Below the pieces are notes generated by a model that worked only from the letters and a program-made list of their open reading frames with translations, ran no database searches and had not been told where the DNA came from. A DNA stretch of 64,000 nucleotides, taken from positions 1,054,001 through 1,118,000 of the forward strand of contig NZ_FNPI01000001.1 of NCBI RefSeq assembly GCF_900107275.1, in the 5' to 3' direction. Within the stretch, counting starts at the first letter, position 1; each line of letters opens with the position of its first letter. Source of the stretch: Evansella caseinilytica (GTDB lineage Bacteria > Bacillota > Bacilli > Bacillales > Salisediminibacteriaceae). Below, one piece after another: positions 28,187 to 35,987 of the stretch. The translations under genes and the position numbers were made by a program.

Positions 28187-28477
28187 TCACCTACCGCCGA
28201 ACGGCGGTCTGATATGCTGTGGTCCATGAGGCCGCCTTTCTTCGTACCGGCCGTAATGCTGCGGCAATGGTTGTCTTCCGGGAAGCATTTGCTGCGGCTG
28301 ATAGGCATGAATGCCCTGCTGCTGTCCGGCGTGGTACGGATGGGGCGGTTGCTGTGGCTGCTGCCTCCAGTTCGTTTGCTGCGGAGGAAGCGGCTGCCCC
28401 CACATTTGTCCCCCTGGTTGGCTGCGTTTGCCGTGTCCCCCTCTTGGTGCTAGTAATTTATTGAGAAACCCTAACAC
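28187..28477 (-). CDS. Gln/Pro/His-rich small protein
   Basis: This protein of 96 residues has a short start MLGFLNKLLAPRGG and then a low-complexity tail of Gln, Pro, His and Gly, ending in HIRPPFGGR. The GTG start follows GAGGGAG with eight bases between. The amphipathic N-terminus and the QP-rich tail recall Bacillus spore-associated or YqfQ/VrrA-like proteins, but I cannot assign it. It stands alone between the importer operon and the sigma factor gene. Confidence 0.7.
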   Translation of the reverse strand: MLGFLNKLLAPRGGHGKRSQPGGQMWGQPLPPQQTNWRQQPQQPPHPYHAGQQQGIHAYQPQQMLPGRQPLPQHYGRYEERRPHGPQHIRPPFGGR

Positions 28478-28935
28478 GTGCTCATCTCCCTCTTCTTTAA
28501 ATGTGAATATTTCTACTTATCGTTCGTGATATAAAAAGCTACGGGATATAACTATGCCGATATGGACAGTCACGTATAAACAAATGCCCTTAAGTATAAG
28601 CCCGATTGAAAAATATCCGCCGATGTGAGAATATCTCCTCCTTTGCTAGCGCAGTCCGGATGAGACAACTTGCAAGTTTCCTATGAAGAATGGCTGCTTG
28701 CACCATGGCTGTTCAAAAAATAAGCGCGATCTTCCGAAACAATTTGTTCCTGGCTGTAGTCAATTTGTACTCGGATTTCGTCTAAAAGAATGCGAGTATG
28801 TTCAAAAAAAGGGAACAAGTACATGAAAATGTATAAGCGGCGGTGAAACAACACAGATAAAAGGGTTGCCGGCGATGCTTTTCTTACACGTTGAGCATCC
28901 TCTATTTGGTGAAAGGCCGAGAGGAGGGAAAAGAA
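28478..28935. other. Upstream region of the ECF sigma operon
   Basis: This 458-base gap is AT-rich at its start. It contains a TATGTTCAAAAAAAGG segment (28797-28812) like the ends of the dispersed repeats. I see no clear promoter; a TGAAAC at about 28841 lacks a matching CGT at the right distance. Confidence 0.4.
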
Positions 28936-29481
28936 ATTAATGATCAAGCATTGATTCAACAAGTATTACGCGGCAACGATCATGCCTTTCGTATTCTTAT
29001 CGAAACCTATCGCGGCCTCATTTATAAAGCGGTTTACGGTGTGCTGCGAAATGAAAAGGATGCGGAAGATGCCGTCCAGGAAGTGTTTTTAAAAATTTAT
29101 TCCTCCCTCCCGAAATATCACGGAAAAGGATTGAAGTCGTGGATGATACGGATTGCAGTGAATCATGCCATTGATATGAAGCGCAAGCGGGATCGGCGTA
29201 GAGAAGAGATCATCGATGATGTGGAAATTCGGTCGCTGCCAAGCACAATGGAAAGTGTCGAAGGAGAGATCATACATAGAGAAATGCGTCAGTACATACA
29301 TGGGCGAATACATGAATTGCCGGAAAACTACCGCAATGTTGTATTCGGATATTACATCAAGGAGAAAAGTTTGCAACAACTTGCCGCTGAAGAACGTATC
29401 AACGAAAAATCGGTGCGGGTAAAGCTCCACCGGGCAAGAAAATGGATGAAAAAACGGTGGAAGGAGGATGATTTTTCATGA
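28936..29481 (+). CDS. ECF-type RNA polymerase sigma factor
   Basis: This protein has about 181 residues, with sigma region 2 (LIYKAVYGVLRNEKDAEDAVQEVFLKIY, about residues 28-55 in two blocks) and region 4 (LPENYRNVVFGYYIKEKSLQQLAA then KSVRVKLHRARKWM). The best ribosome site, AGGAGGG at 28922-28928, lies seven bases before an ATT codon at 28936, giving a protein beginning INDQALIQQVLRG as sigma factors do. Other in-frame starts (GTG 28909, TTG 28891) have no ribosome site. The next gene overlaps by four bases and is the anti-sigma factor. Confidence 0.88.
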   Translation: MNDQALIQQVLRGNDHAFRILIETYRGLIYKAVYGVLRNEKDAEDAVQEVFLKIYSSLPKYHGKGLKSWMIRIAVNHAIDMKRKRDRRREEIIDDVEIRSLPSTMESVEGEIIHREMRQYIHGRIHELPENYRNVVFGYYIKEKSLQQLAAEERINEKSVRVKLHRARKWMKKRWKEDDFS

Positions 29482-29981
29482 AACATATAGAAAAAGATCA
29501 ATGGATTCGTTATGTGCATGATAAGTTACCCGAGGAAGCCAGAAGATTGTATGATGAGCATTTATATGATTGCGACGAATGTCTTGAATTATATCTTCAT
29601 ATCATCGAATCTACCGACAGTTTACCGGAAATAAGCGCTGCCAAGCCGCTTGCTGAAGCGATCATGGCTCAGCTTTCGCGACTGCCTGAACAGGAGGCGG
29701 TACCGTCTGGCGTGAGGGCTTTCGGAGATCAGGGGGACCGTGGTGGATATGTCAATGAAAATCAGCGCCAACAACCGTTTTATAAGCAAACAGTTTTTCA
29801 CTATTTTTTTGCGGCAGCGATGACGATGCTGCTCGTATCATCCGGGGTATTCCAATCGCTTGCCAATTATGTGGAGAACATACAGCAGGAAATATTTTCC
29901 TGCAAGGATTCGTCAATTACAAGTCAGCTGCTGGAACGGGCGTTCTCGGAAAAGACGATAAGGAAGAAGGAGGCGGAGTGA
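29478..29981 (+). CDS. Membrane anti-sigma factor
   Basis: This 167-residue protein has an N-terminal zinc-type anti-sigma motif, HLYDCDECLELY (His-x3-Cys-x2-Cys, residues about 29-40), and one membrane segment near 108-130 (HYFFAAAMTMLLVSSGVFQSL). It overlaps the sigma gene by ATGA, which sets equal synthesis. It should hold the ECF sigma factor at the membrane until an envelope signal releases it. Confidence 0.87.
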   Translation: MKHIEKDQWIRYVHDKLPEEARRLYDEHLYDCDECLELYLHIIESTDSLPEISAAKPLAEAIMAQLSRLPEQEAVPSGVRAFGDQGDRGGYVNENQRQQPFYKQTVFHYFFAAAMTMLLVSSGVFQSLANYVENIQQEIFSCKDSSITSQLLERAFSEKTIRKKEAE

Positions 29982-29984
29982 CAT

Positions 29985-31109
29985 ATGACAGCAGCACACA
30001 AAAGTCCGATTACAGCATTTTTATGCTCGTTTTTTCCAGGAGGAGGTCAATTTTACTACGGCAATATGTTTCGTGGCTTGTTTTATTTATTGATGACTGC
30101 GGTTCCTACGTTTGGCGGCTTGCTTCTAGGGTACGTCACACATGACGGGGCGTTTGCATTATTTGTCGCTGCTGGACTGTTTTTTTATCTAGTGAGCTTC
30201 GTGGACACGATGATTGTCGCATTGCAAAAAGCAAAGGAGCGGCAGTACGTCAATCCATATGGGGAAGGAGGCGGCTCGTTGAACGGCGTTGAATACAACG
30301 GTTCAGTAGGAAAATCGGCCTATGATTCGGAACGTTTTTTTACAATAGTCCTTTCATTTATTCCTGGCGTCGGACATTTCCAGCTCGGGTTAATGAATCG
30401 CGGGTTAACGTTTATCACCGCTTTTCTTGGTGCGGCGGCAATGGTTATTTTTATCGCAACGATGTTTGTTCAAAACGCTTTTCTGATCTTTATGGCTTTT
30501 CTTCCTGTTGTGTGGATATACAGTTTTTTTGATGCGATCCAGCACCTGAATAAAAAGCAGCGGGGGGAGCCGCTTGAAGACCGGTCGATATTCGAAGACT
30601 TTGAAAAGCGGCGGGAAGAAGGCTATAAAAGTAAATTGCTTGCCACGCTGCTGGCGGTGTTTCCGGGAGCGGGTCATTTGTATCTCGGTTACCAACGACG
30701 CGGCGTTCAGCTGATGGCCGCCTTCCTGTTCTCCCTTTACATTTTGGATGTGATGCGGCTCGGGCTGTTCATGTTTTTCATTCCGATCATTTGGTTTTAC
30801 AGCTTTTTTGACGGCTTGCAGAAGGCGAGTCGTTACGGGGAAGAGCCGCTGAATGACCAGCCGATCATCGCGTACTTTATTAACCAGCAGAAGTGGGTTG
30901 GGATCGCCTTGATTGCCTTGGGGGGCTATTATATGATTGACAGCTTATTCATACCGGTGATTGCCCCGAAATTAGCTGAGCTATGGCAGGTGGATATCTA
31001 CTGGTTGTATCACAATTATCTGCAGACAATTGTCATTTGTGCGGTGCTTATCGGCGGCGGCATGAAGCTGCTGCTCGGGAGCAGGAGGAAAGAGAGGGAG
31101 AAAGTATGA
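29985..31109 (+). CDS. Multi-TM2-domain membrane protein
   Basis: This protein of 374 residues is built of repeated TM2-like units. Each has a PG-x-G-(Q/H)-x-(Y/F/L) turn between membrane helices: FFPGGGQFYYGNMFRG near 15, FIPGVGHFQLGLMNRG near 125, and VFPGAGHLYLGYQRRG near 225, followed by further helices. It begins three bases after the anti-sigma stop and overlaps the next gene by ATGA. Function is unknown; a place in a sigma/anti-sigma operon suggests a role in envelope sensing or response. Confidence 0.8.
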   Translation: MTAAHKSPITAFLCSFFPGGGQFYYGNMFRGLFYLLMTAVPTFGGLLLGYVTHDGAFALFVAAGLFFYLVSFVDTMIVALQKAKERQYVNPYGEGGGSLNGVEYNGSVGKSAYDSERFFTIVLSFIPGVGHFQLGLMNRGLTFITAFLGAAAMVIFIATMFVQNAFLIFMAFLPVVWIYSFFDAIQHLNKKQRGEPLEDRSIFEDFEKRREEGYKSKLLATLLAVFPGAGHLYLGYQRRGVQLMAAFLFSLYILDVMRLGLFMFFIPIIWFYSFFDGLQKASRYGEEPLNDQPIIAYFINQQKWVGIALIALGGYYMIDSLFIPVIAPKLAELWQVDIYWLYHNYLQTIVICAVLIGGGMKLLLGSRRKEREKV

Positions 31110-32044
31110 GAATGTGGCGCGTTGGAACGGTAACCATGGGGGCGTCGCTGCTGCTGCTTGGCATATTTCTGTTAATTACTTCACTGACAGGGGCGGAGCT
31201 TTCTCCGGTTCTCGTTGCCTGGTGGCCAGCGGTGTTAATGATTCTTGGTGCAGAAATTCTTGTCTTTTTATTTTTTCACAGGAAAGAAAACGGGCTGGTG
31301 AGATATGATGTGTTCAGCATCTTGATCGTCGGTTTTCTCGGTACCGTCGGAGCAGGAATGGCAGTATTCAGCTCGTCAGGCATCGCCACTGAGATTGCCG
31401 CTGCTGTCCGCAGTCAGGAAAAGGTGCTGGATTTGCCGGAATTTCAAGCTGCGGTCGGAAGCGATGTCCGGCGAATCATTGTTGAATCAAGCCGCGATGG
31501 CCTGACATTTGAAGGGACTGACAATCGGGAAGTGAGCGTTTTTGGAACGTACAGGACAATGATTTCCTCCCCGGATGACCAGCCGGTGAAAACTGTGGAA
31601 GATTATGTCAGTATGCATCAAACCGGTGATACTCTTTATATTACGGTCAAAGACTTGCCGCAGCGATCCGGATGGCTGCCAGCCGACGCGTGGATGTCAG
31701 CGACGATGATGATTCCGGCGGAAGTGAATCTGGAGATCCGCGGCAAAGGCGAGGACGTTGTTCTTCGTCCCCGTTTTTTGCAGGCAGATTGGTCCGTGGA
31801 ACAAGGAGGAAACATTTCTGTGTACATTCAGCCGGGGGATGATGTAGAACTTATCGCAACGAATGCACAATTTTTGGACAGCGATGTTCCCGACAGTGAC
31901 TGGCAGGTGGCGCCTGCCGAAGAAGCAATGGCTGAATGGGAGGCGGAGGAACAAAACGGCAGGCTGTTAATCGGCGAAGGAAGCAATCAAATCCGGCTGA
32001 TGAATTGTTACGACGTTTCGGTATACAGAGCCAATGAAGAATAG
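31106..32044 (+). CDS. LiaF-like membrane protein with beta-rich outer domain
   Basis: This 312-residue protein has an N-terminal block of hydrophobic helices (about 5-100) containing LVAWWPAVLMILGAEIL, typical of DUF5668/LiaF-type proteins. A C-terminal part without helices resembles DUF4097-like adhesin repeats. The ATG at 31106 lies in the end of the upstream gene, behind GGAGGAAAGAGAGGGAG. It is the fourth gene of the ECF operon. LiaF-type proteins report or damp envelope stress, which fits the context but is inferred. Confidence 0.7.
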   Translation: MRMWRVGTVTMGASLLLLGIFLLITSLTGAELSPVLVAWWPAVLMILGAEILVFLFFHRKENGLVRYDVFSILIVGFLGTVGAGMAVFSSSGIATEIAAAVRSQEKVLDLPEFQAAVGSDVRRIIVESSRDGLTFEGTDNREVSVFGTYRTMISSPDDQPVKTVEDYVSMHQTGDTLYITVKDLPQRSGWLPADAWMSATMMIPAEVNLEIRGKGEDVVLRPRFLQADWSVEQGGNISVYIQPGDDVELIATNAQFLDSDVPDSDWQVAPAEEAMAEWEAEEQNGRLLIGEGSNQIRLMNCYDVSVYRANEE

Positions 32045-32184
32045 CATCGTTAGCTGTCACGAAGACATTCGCTGGCGCTGTTTCCCGGTCTTTTGAACAT
32101 TCTCTGGAAAACGTTTTTCCCGTTGCATCCGTCCGGTGAGCGAGGTATGATATTGAATAAAAACGAGGGGGCTGGCTGGCAACT

Positions 32185-33234
32185 ATGCGGAATATCGTGC
32201 AACATTTTCTTCAAAAAGAAGTGGACAGAGGGGCTATACCAGGTGCCGTTATCCATGTTGCCCGTCATGGAAAAACGCTGCTCGACGAAACAGTGGGCTT
32301 CAAAACAGTATATCCGGAAAGGCGTGAGATGGCATCGGATACAATATTCGATCTTGCCTCATTAACGAAGGTTGTCGCCACTTTGCCTGCTGTGTTAAAA
32401 CTGCTGGACTGCGGTGAAGTACGATTGGATGACCGGGTGTCATTTTTCCTACCGGCATTTTCAAGCAATGGAAAGGAGCAGGTGAGAATCAGGCATTTAC
32501 TTACCCATACATCCGGGCTGCCTGCCCACAGGCATTACTATGCGGAGCGACTGACAGAAGAACAAATCGTTGCGCGGATTTGTGAAGAAATACCGGAAGC
32601 ACCGCCGGGAAAACAAGTGGTTTACAGCGACCTCGGATTTATAATACTTTACCGTTTGATCGAGCAGATTACCGGTGAAAAATTTGCAGACTTTGTCCGG
32701 CAGGAAATATTTGAACCGCTTGGCATGACGGAGACAGGCTTTTGTCCAGCATTTGCAAAAAACAGGTATGCTGCAACGGAATACAGCGAGACGCTAAAGC
32801 AGTATAAACTGGGAATCGTGCATGATGAAAATGCCGAAGCCATGGGCGGCATCAGCGGCCATGCCGGCTTGTTCTCTACCGGTAATGATCTGCAAAGGTT
32901 CGCAGCGATGATGGAAAACAACGGGCATTACCAAAAAAAACAAATGTTATCCGCTGTTTCCGTTGAACTGTCTAGGAATAATTTCACACCCGGCGCAGCG
33001 GAATATCGCGGCTTAGGCTGGGCGCTTAAAAACCCGGAGTTCTCCTCCTGCGGCGACCTGTTTTCCGAAAGCTCGTACGGCCATACTGGTTTTACAGGCA
33101 CAAGCATTTGGTTCGATCCTTCGGTAAGCCTTCGAGTCATCTTGTTGACGAACCGGGTCCATTTAGGAAGACATGACGATATTCTCAGGCTGCGCCCGCG
33201 GCTCCACAATCTTATCAGATCACGGCTTGGCTAA
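32185..33234 (+). CDS. Serine hydrolase, class C beta-lactamase fold
   Basis: This protein of 349 residues has no signal peptide. It shows SLTK (nucleophile Ser59, Lys62), YSD (Tyr147) and a HTG-like motif GHTGFTG near residue 297. This is the esterase / penicillin-binding-protein-like group, not a true resistance enzyme: it lacks a secretion signal and the KTG box. The ATG follows GAGGGGGCTGGCTGGCAACT. It is directly followed by a nitrilase-family gene. The substrate is unknown. Confidence 0.85.
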   Translation: MRNIVQHFLQKEVDRGAIPGAVIHVARHGKTLLDETVGFKTVYPERREMASDTIFDLASLTKVVATLPAVLKLLDCGEVRLDDRVSFFLPAFSSNGKEQVRIRHLLTHTSGLPAHRHYYAERLTEEQIVARICEEIPEAPPGKQVVYSDLGFIILYRLIEQITGEKFADFVRQEIFEPLGMTETGFCPAFAKNRYAATEYSETLKQYKLGIVHDENAEAMGGISGHAGLFSTGNDLQRFAAMMENNGHYQKKQMLSAVSVELSRNNFTPGAAEYRGLGWALKNPEFSSCGDLFSESSYGHTGFTGTSIWFDPSVSLRVILLTNRVHLGRHDDILRLRPRLHNLIRSRLG

Positions 33235-33416
33235 TGCATTTGTGCTGTTATCCTTCGGTTGCTTGAAAAAGCTGCTGCTGTGCAATATGATAGAAGCGCA
33301 ACGCTTATTACCAAGGAATGAGGAAGCACCGCTGATATGATGGGGCTGCCTTCGCCTGCTGCGTTCCTGCTGTAAGGCAGTTTAGACGGCACCGCTGACT
33401 CGAGGAGGGAATGATC

Positions 33417-34280
33417 ATGAAACTGCGTGTATCCGCTGTGCAATATCATCTTCACAATATTGACAGCTTTGAAGAATTTGCTTATCAGGTGACTCATTAT
33501 GTAAGAAATGCAGCGGAGTATGGGGCTGAATTCGTCCTTTTTCCGGAATTTTTAACAATTCAGCTGATGTCGATCCGGGAAAACGGACGGATTCCGGCGA
33601 TTACCGATTTAACCGATTATACCGAGCGATATCAAGCGCTTTTCACAACGCTTGCCGGCGAAACAGGTATGCACATCATCGGCGGAACTCATGTCGTTCG
33701 CAAAGGAGACCGTTTTTATAATGTTGCCCACTTGTTTTATCCGGACGGACGCATTGGTGAACAGGCAAAGCTTCATATGACACCGACCGAGGAGAAGGAA
33801 TGGAAATTAACACCTGGTGACTCGCTGCAAGTATTTGAAACGAACAAGGGGAAAATTGCGCTGCTCACCTGCTATGATATTGAATTTCCTGAAGTAGTGC
33901 GGATCGTTCGGACAATGGGAGCAGATGTCGTTTTCTGTCCTTCGTGCACAGATGACCGCCACGGTTTTTACCGGGTACGCTATTCGTGTTATGCCAGAAC
34001 GATTGAAAATCAGCTTTATGTTGTCACGACTGGAACAGTTGGCTCGTTGACAAATGTTGATTTTATGCGTGCAAATTTCGGGCAGGCAGCTGTTCTTACC
34101 CCGAATGATATTCCATTCCCGCAGCATGGGATTATTGCTGAAGGCGTAATCAATGACGATATGCTTATTACTGCCGACCTTGATTTGGCTTTGCTGGAAG
34201 ATGTGAGGAAGCATGGTTCGGTGACGACATGGCGGGATCGGCGCTTTGACCTTTATCCGGATGTGGGCGCGGGAAAGTAA
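33417..34280 (+). CDS. Carbon-nitrogen hydrolase (nitrilase family)
   Basis: This 287-residue enzyme of the nitrilase/amidase superfamily cleaves or forms amide bonds. The Glu-Lys-Cys triad is visible: Glu in LFPEFLT, Lys in GEQAKLHMTP and Cys152 in LLTCYDIEFPE. An ATG six bases earlier is in frame, but CGAGGAGGGA is better spaced for 33417. It may be cotranscribed with the upstream serine hydrolase. The substrate cannot be read from sequence; a terminator lies about 180 bases downstream. Confidence 0.88.
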   Translation: MKLRVSAVQYHLHNIDSFEEFAYQVTHYVRNAAEYGAEFVLFPEFLTIQLMSIRENGRIPAITDLTDYTERYQALFTTLAGETGMHIIGGTHVVRKGDRFYNVAHLFYPDGRIGEQAKLHMTPTEEKEWKLTPGDSLQVFETNKGKIALLTCYDIEFPEVVRIVRTMGADVVFCPSCTDDRHGFYRVRYSCYARTIENQLYVVTTGTVGSLTNVDFMRANFGQAAVLTPNDIPFPQHGIIAEGVINDDMLITADLDLALLEDVRKHGSVTTWRDRRFDLYPDVGAGK

Positions 34281-34658
34281 AGGAAGACGTTTGACCAGTT
34301 GTGCCGTCCTGTAATTATGTGGAGTGGATCACATTACTATGAAAATGTAGATAAAGTTTTATGCTTACTAAGTATGAGACACTTGAGGAACTCTCTTTTG
34401 CGATGGATGAGTACATTCATTTCTTTATTAATGATAGATATCAAAGAAGGATGGTCAAATGGCCTCGGTCCCATGGAATACAGGACTGAGGCCATTTTGA
34501 TCATTTTTATTATTTTTATTATTTCCAGTGTCTACTTGATTGGGGGCAATTGAGTTTCTAGATTATAAGGTGATTTTATACCTTATGTATTATATTTTAT
34601 CCATTAGAATCAACGAATCTTCTCCTCTTTGGTCTGCAAAAAGGAGGTTAAACATTGT
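34281..34658. other. Gap with terminator, start of AT-rich segment
   Basis: These 378 bases contain the terminator at 34457-34497, and from about 34560 the base composition turns clearly AT-rich. A 84-codon frame at 34299 overlaps the terminator stem and is not called. Confidence 0.55.
34457..34497 (+). terminator. Terminator after the nitrilase gene
   Basis: AAATGGCCTCGGTCC pairs with GGACTGAGGCCATTT (one mismatch), followed by a long T-rich tract. Confidence 0.75.
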
Positions 34659-34877
34659 CTATTTATTTTTGTAAAAAAATAGAATAGTAGATAAAACTGC
34701 AAGGTAAAATAAACTCACCTGTATACTAATTACACTTAAGATGTATTTAACATAATAATCTGTATCTAACGTAACAATCTCGTCGTTATTCATAAAAAAA
34801 GAAACAATTCCAGGTGTTAATAAGGAGATCAAGGCAATTCCTGATATGATTAAAGCGAATTTTTCCTTACTAGACAA
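34659..34877 (-). CDS. Small membrane protein next to a broken secreted-protein gene
   Basis: This 72-residue protein has two strong hydrophobic segments (about 7-27 and 45-68) and a charged end, FFYKNK. The TTG start follows GGAAGGTGTAAAT. It begins 15 bases after the stop of the disrupted secreted-protein gene, so the two formed an operon. A small membrane protein behind a secreted one recalls an immunity partner, but no family is recognised. Confidence 0.55.
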   Translation of the reverse strand: MSSKEKFALIISGIALISLLTPGIVSFFMNNDEIVTLDTDYYVKYILSVISIQVSLFYLAVLSTILFFYKNK

Positions 34878-34891
34878 ATTTACACCTTCCT

Positions 34892-35670
34892 TTACTCATA
34901 TACATAGCTTTTTGAATAATAAACTCCAATTGGTTTATATGCAATCCCCGTTCCGGTTTTTTCATAAGGGTCTGCAAAAGGGTTCCAGTTCCTCTTTGGT
35001 TCGTAAACATCAAACTTATATTTCGCTCTTATAGGTTTTGCATATAATTTTACGTAAGCAACTTTTTTTCCATTACGTTTATTTGGTGCTTTGTATTTAC
35101 CTGTATACGAAACCGTATATTCTCTACCAATTGTAAAATTTAATCCCATTGAAGCTTCCGCGGCTTTTATACCTGTATTTGAGCTGAATGTAGCTGATCT
35201 TTTCCATGAATTAGTTAGTGATGTTTCAATTCCTGGATCTGCCCAGACTGTTATTTGAGCTGAATGTAGCTGATCTTTTCCATGAATTAGTTAGTGATGT
35301 TTCAATTCCTGGATCTGCCCAGACTGTGGCCAAAGTTACATTCTGAATATAGTCACCTTGATGTTTTACATTTTTAATATACGGTAATAACTTATTTGGC
35401 TGTATTAATACAGGCTCTACAGAATCTCTTGAATCAATGGCTGTTACCCCCAAAACATCTGGATCATTTATTAATTGATTTAAAGCTTGTTCAAATTCAT
35501 CCTCAGATCCATAATCTGCCCTGTCAATAACTTCGCTTCCTAGCTCTACTAGTGCTTGTTCTTCTTGTTCAGACTCATTATCCGCAGCAGATGCGTTACT
35601 TGTTAATAGAGTTGCTAATAGAATTGCTAAAAACAACAGTAAGTATCTTTGAAAAATTTGCTGTGTCCAT
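34892..35670 (-). pseudogene. Disrupted secreted-protein gene
   Basis: Read on the minus strand, an ATG at 35670 behind AGGAG opens MDTANF. In a run of five T at codons 6-7 (35652-35656 on the plus strand) removal of one base would join it to a signal peptide RYLLLFLAILLATLL ending SNASA. The frame then runs to the junction of a 76-bp tandem duplication (35177-35328). Removing one copy joins SATFSSN to TGIKAAEASMGLNFTIG and continues to the stop at 34892. The restored product is about 230 residues, secreted, acidic first and basic and Tyr/Lys-rich later. I do not know the family. Confidence 0.8.
35177..35328. repeat. 76-bp tandem duplication
   Basis: The segment starting ATTTGAGCTGAATGTAGC occurs at 35177 and again at 35253 and runs to GCCCAGACTGT in both. 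The copies look identical. As 76 is not a multiple of three, the duplication shifts the frame of the gene it lies in. Confidence 0.92.
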
Positions 35671-35987
35671 CTTTTCCCACTCCTAATTATTTTTGCAATT
35701 CCATGGAATTTATTCTTTGAACTAGTTCTCTAATATAGTATCACGTTTTACAAATCAAGGAAATACTTATTTTGGTAACTGGTACTATAGAGCTATATAA
35801 AAGGAATTAAATTACATTTGATCTTCCTTTATTTAAATCAAAGATCCATAGTATGTCACTGGTTTGAAGAAAAAACGGAACATTTACTGATGACAATGCA
35901 GACATAATCTAGTATACTTTAGTTTAAAATCTTTATACGATAGACAAATGTACATTACAGGAATACAAGTCAGAGAAAGGGAGTCTT
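35671..35987. other. AT-rich upstream region of aspartate kinase gene
   Basis: These 317 bases are AT-rich and hold no gene. I looked for a lysine riboswitch in front of the kinase gene and did not see its conserved parts. GATCTTCC...GATCC-like short inverted bits are not convincing. Confidence 0.45.

Noticed and set aside
28187-28477. Plus-strand frames at 28214-28529 opposite the Gln/Pro-rich gene
   Set aside because: Antisense of low-complexity coding; no ribosome sites.
32185-33234. Beta-lactamase resistance gene
   Set aside because: The fold motifs are there, but no signal peptide and no KTG box, so an esterase-type hydrolase is the better call.
34299-34553. 84-codon frame after the nitrilase gene
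   Set aside because: Overlaps a strong terminator and lacks a ribosome site.
35671-35987. Lysine riboswitch before aspartate kinase
   Set aside because: The conserved L-box elements are not seen and no terminator/antiterminator pair is present.
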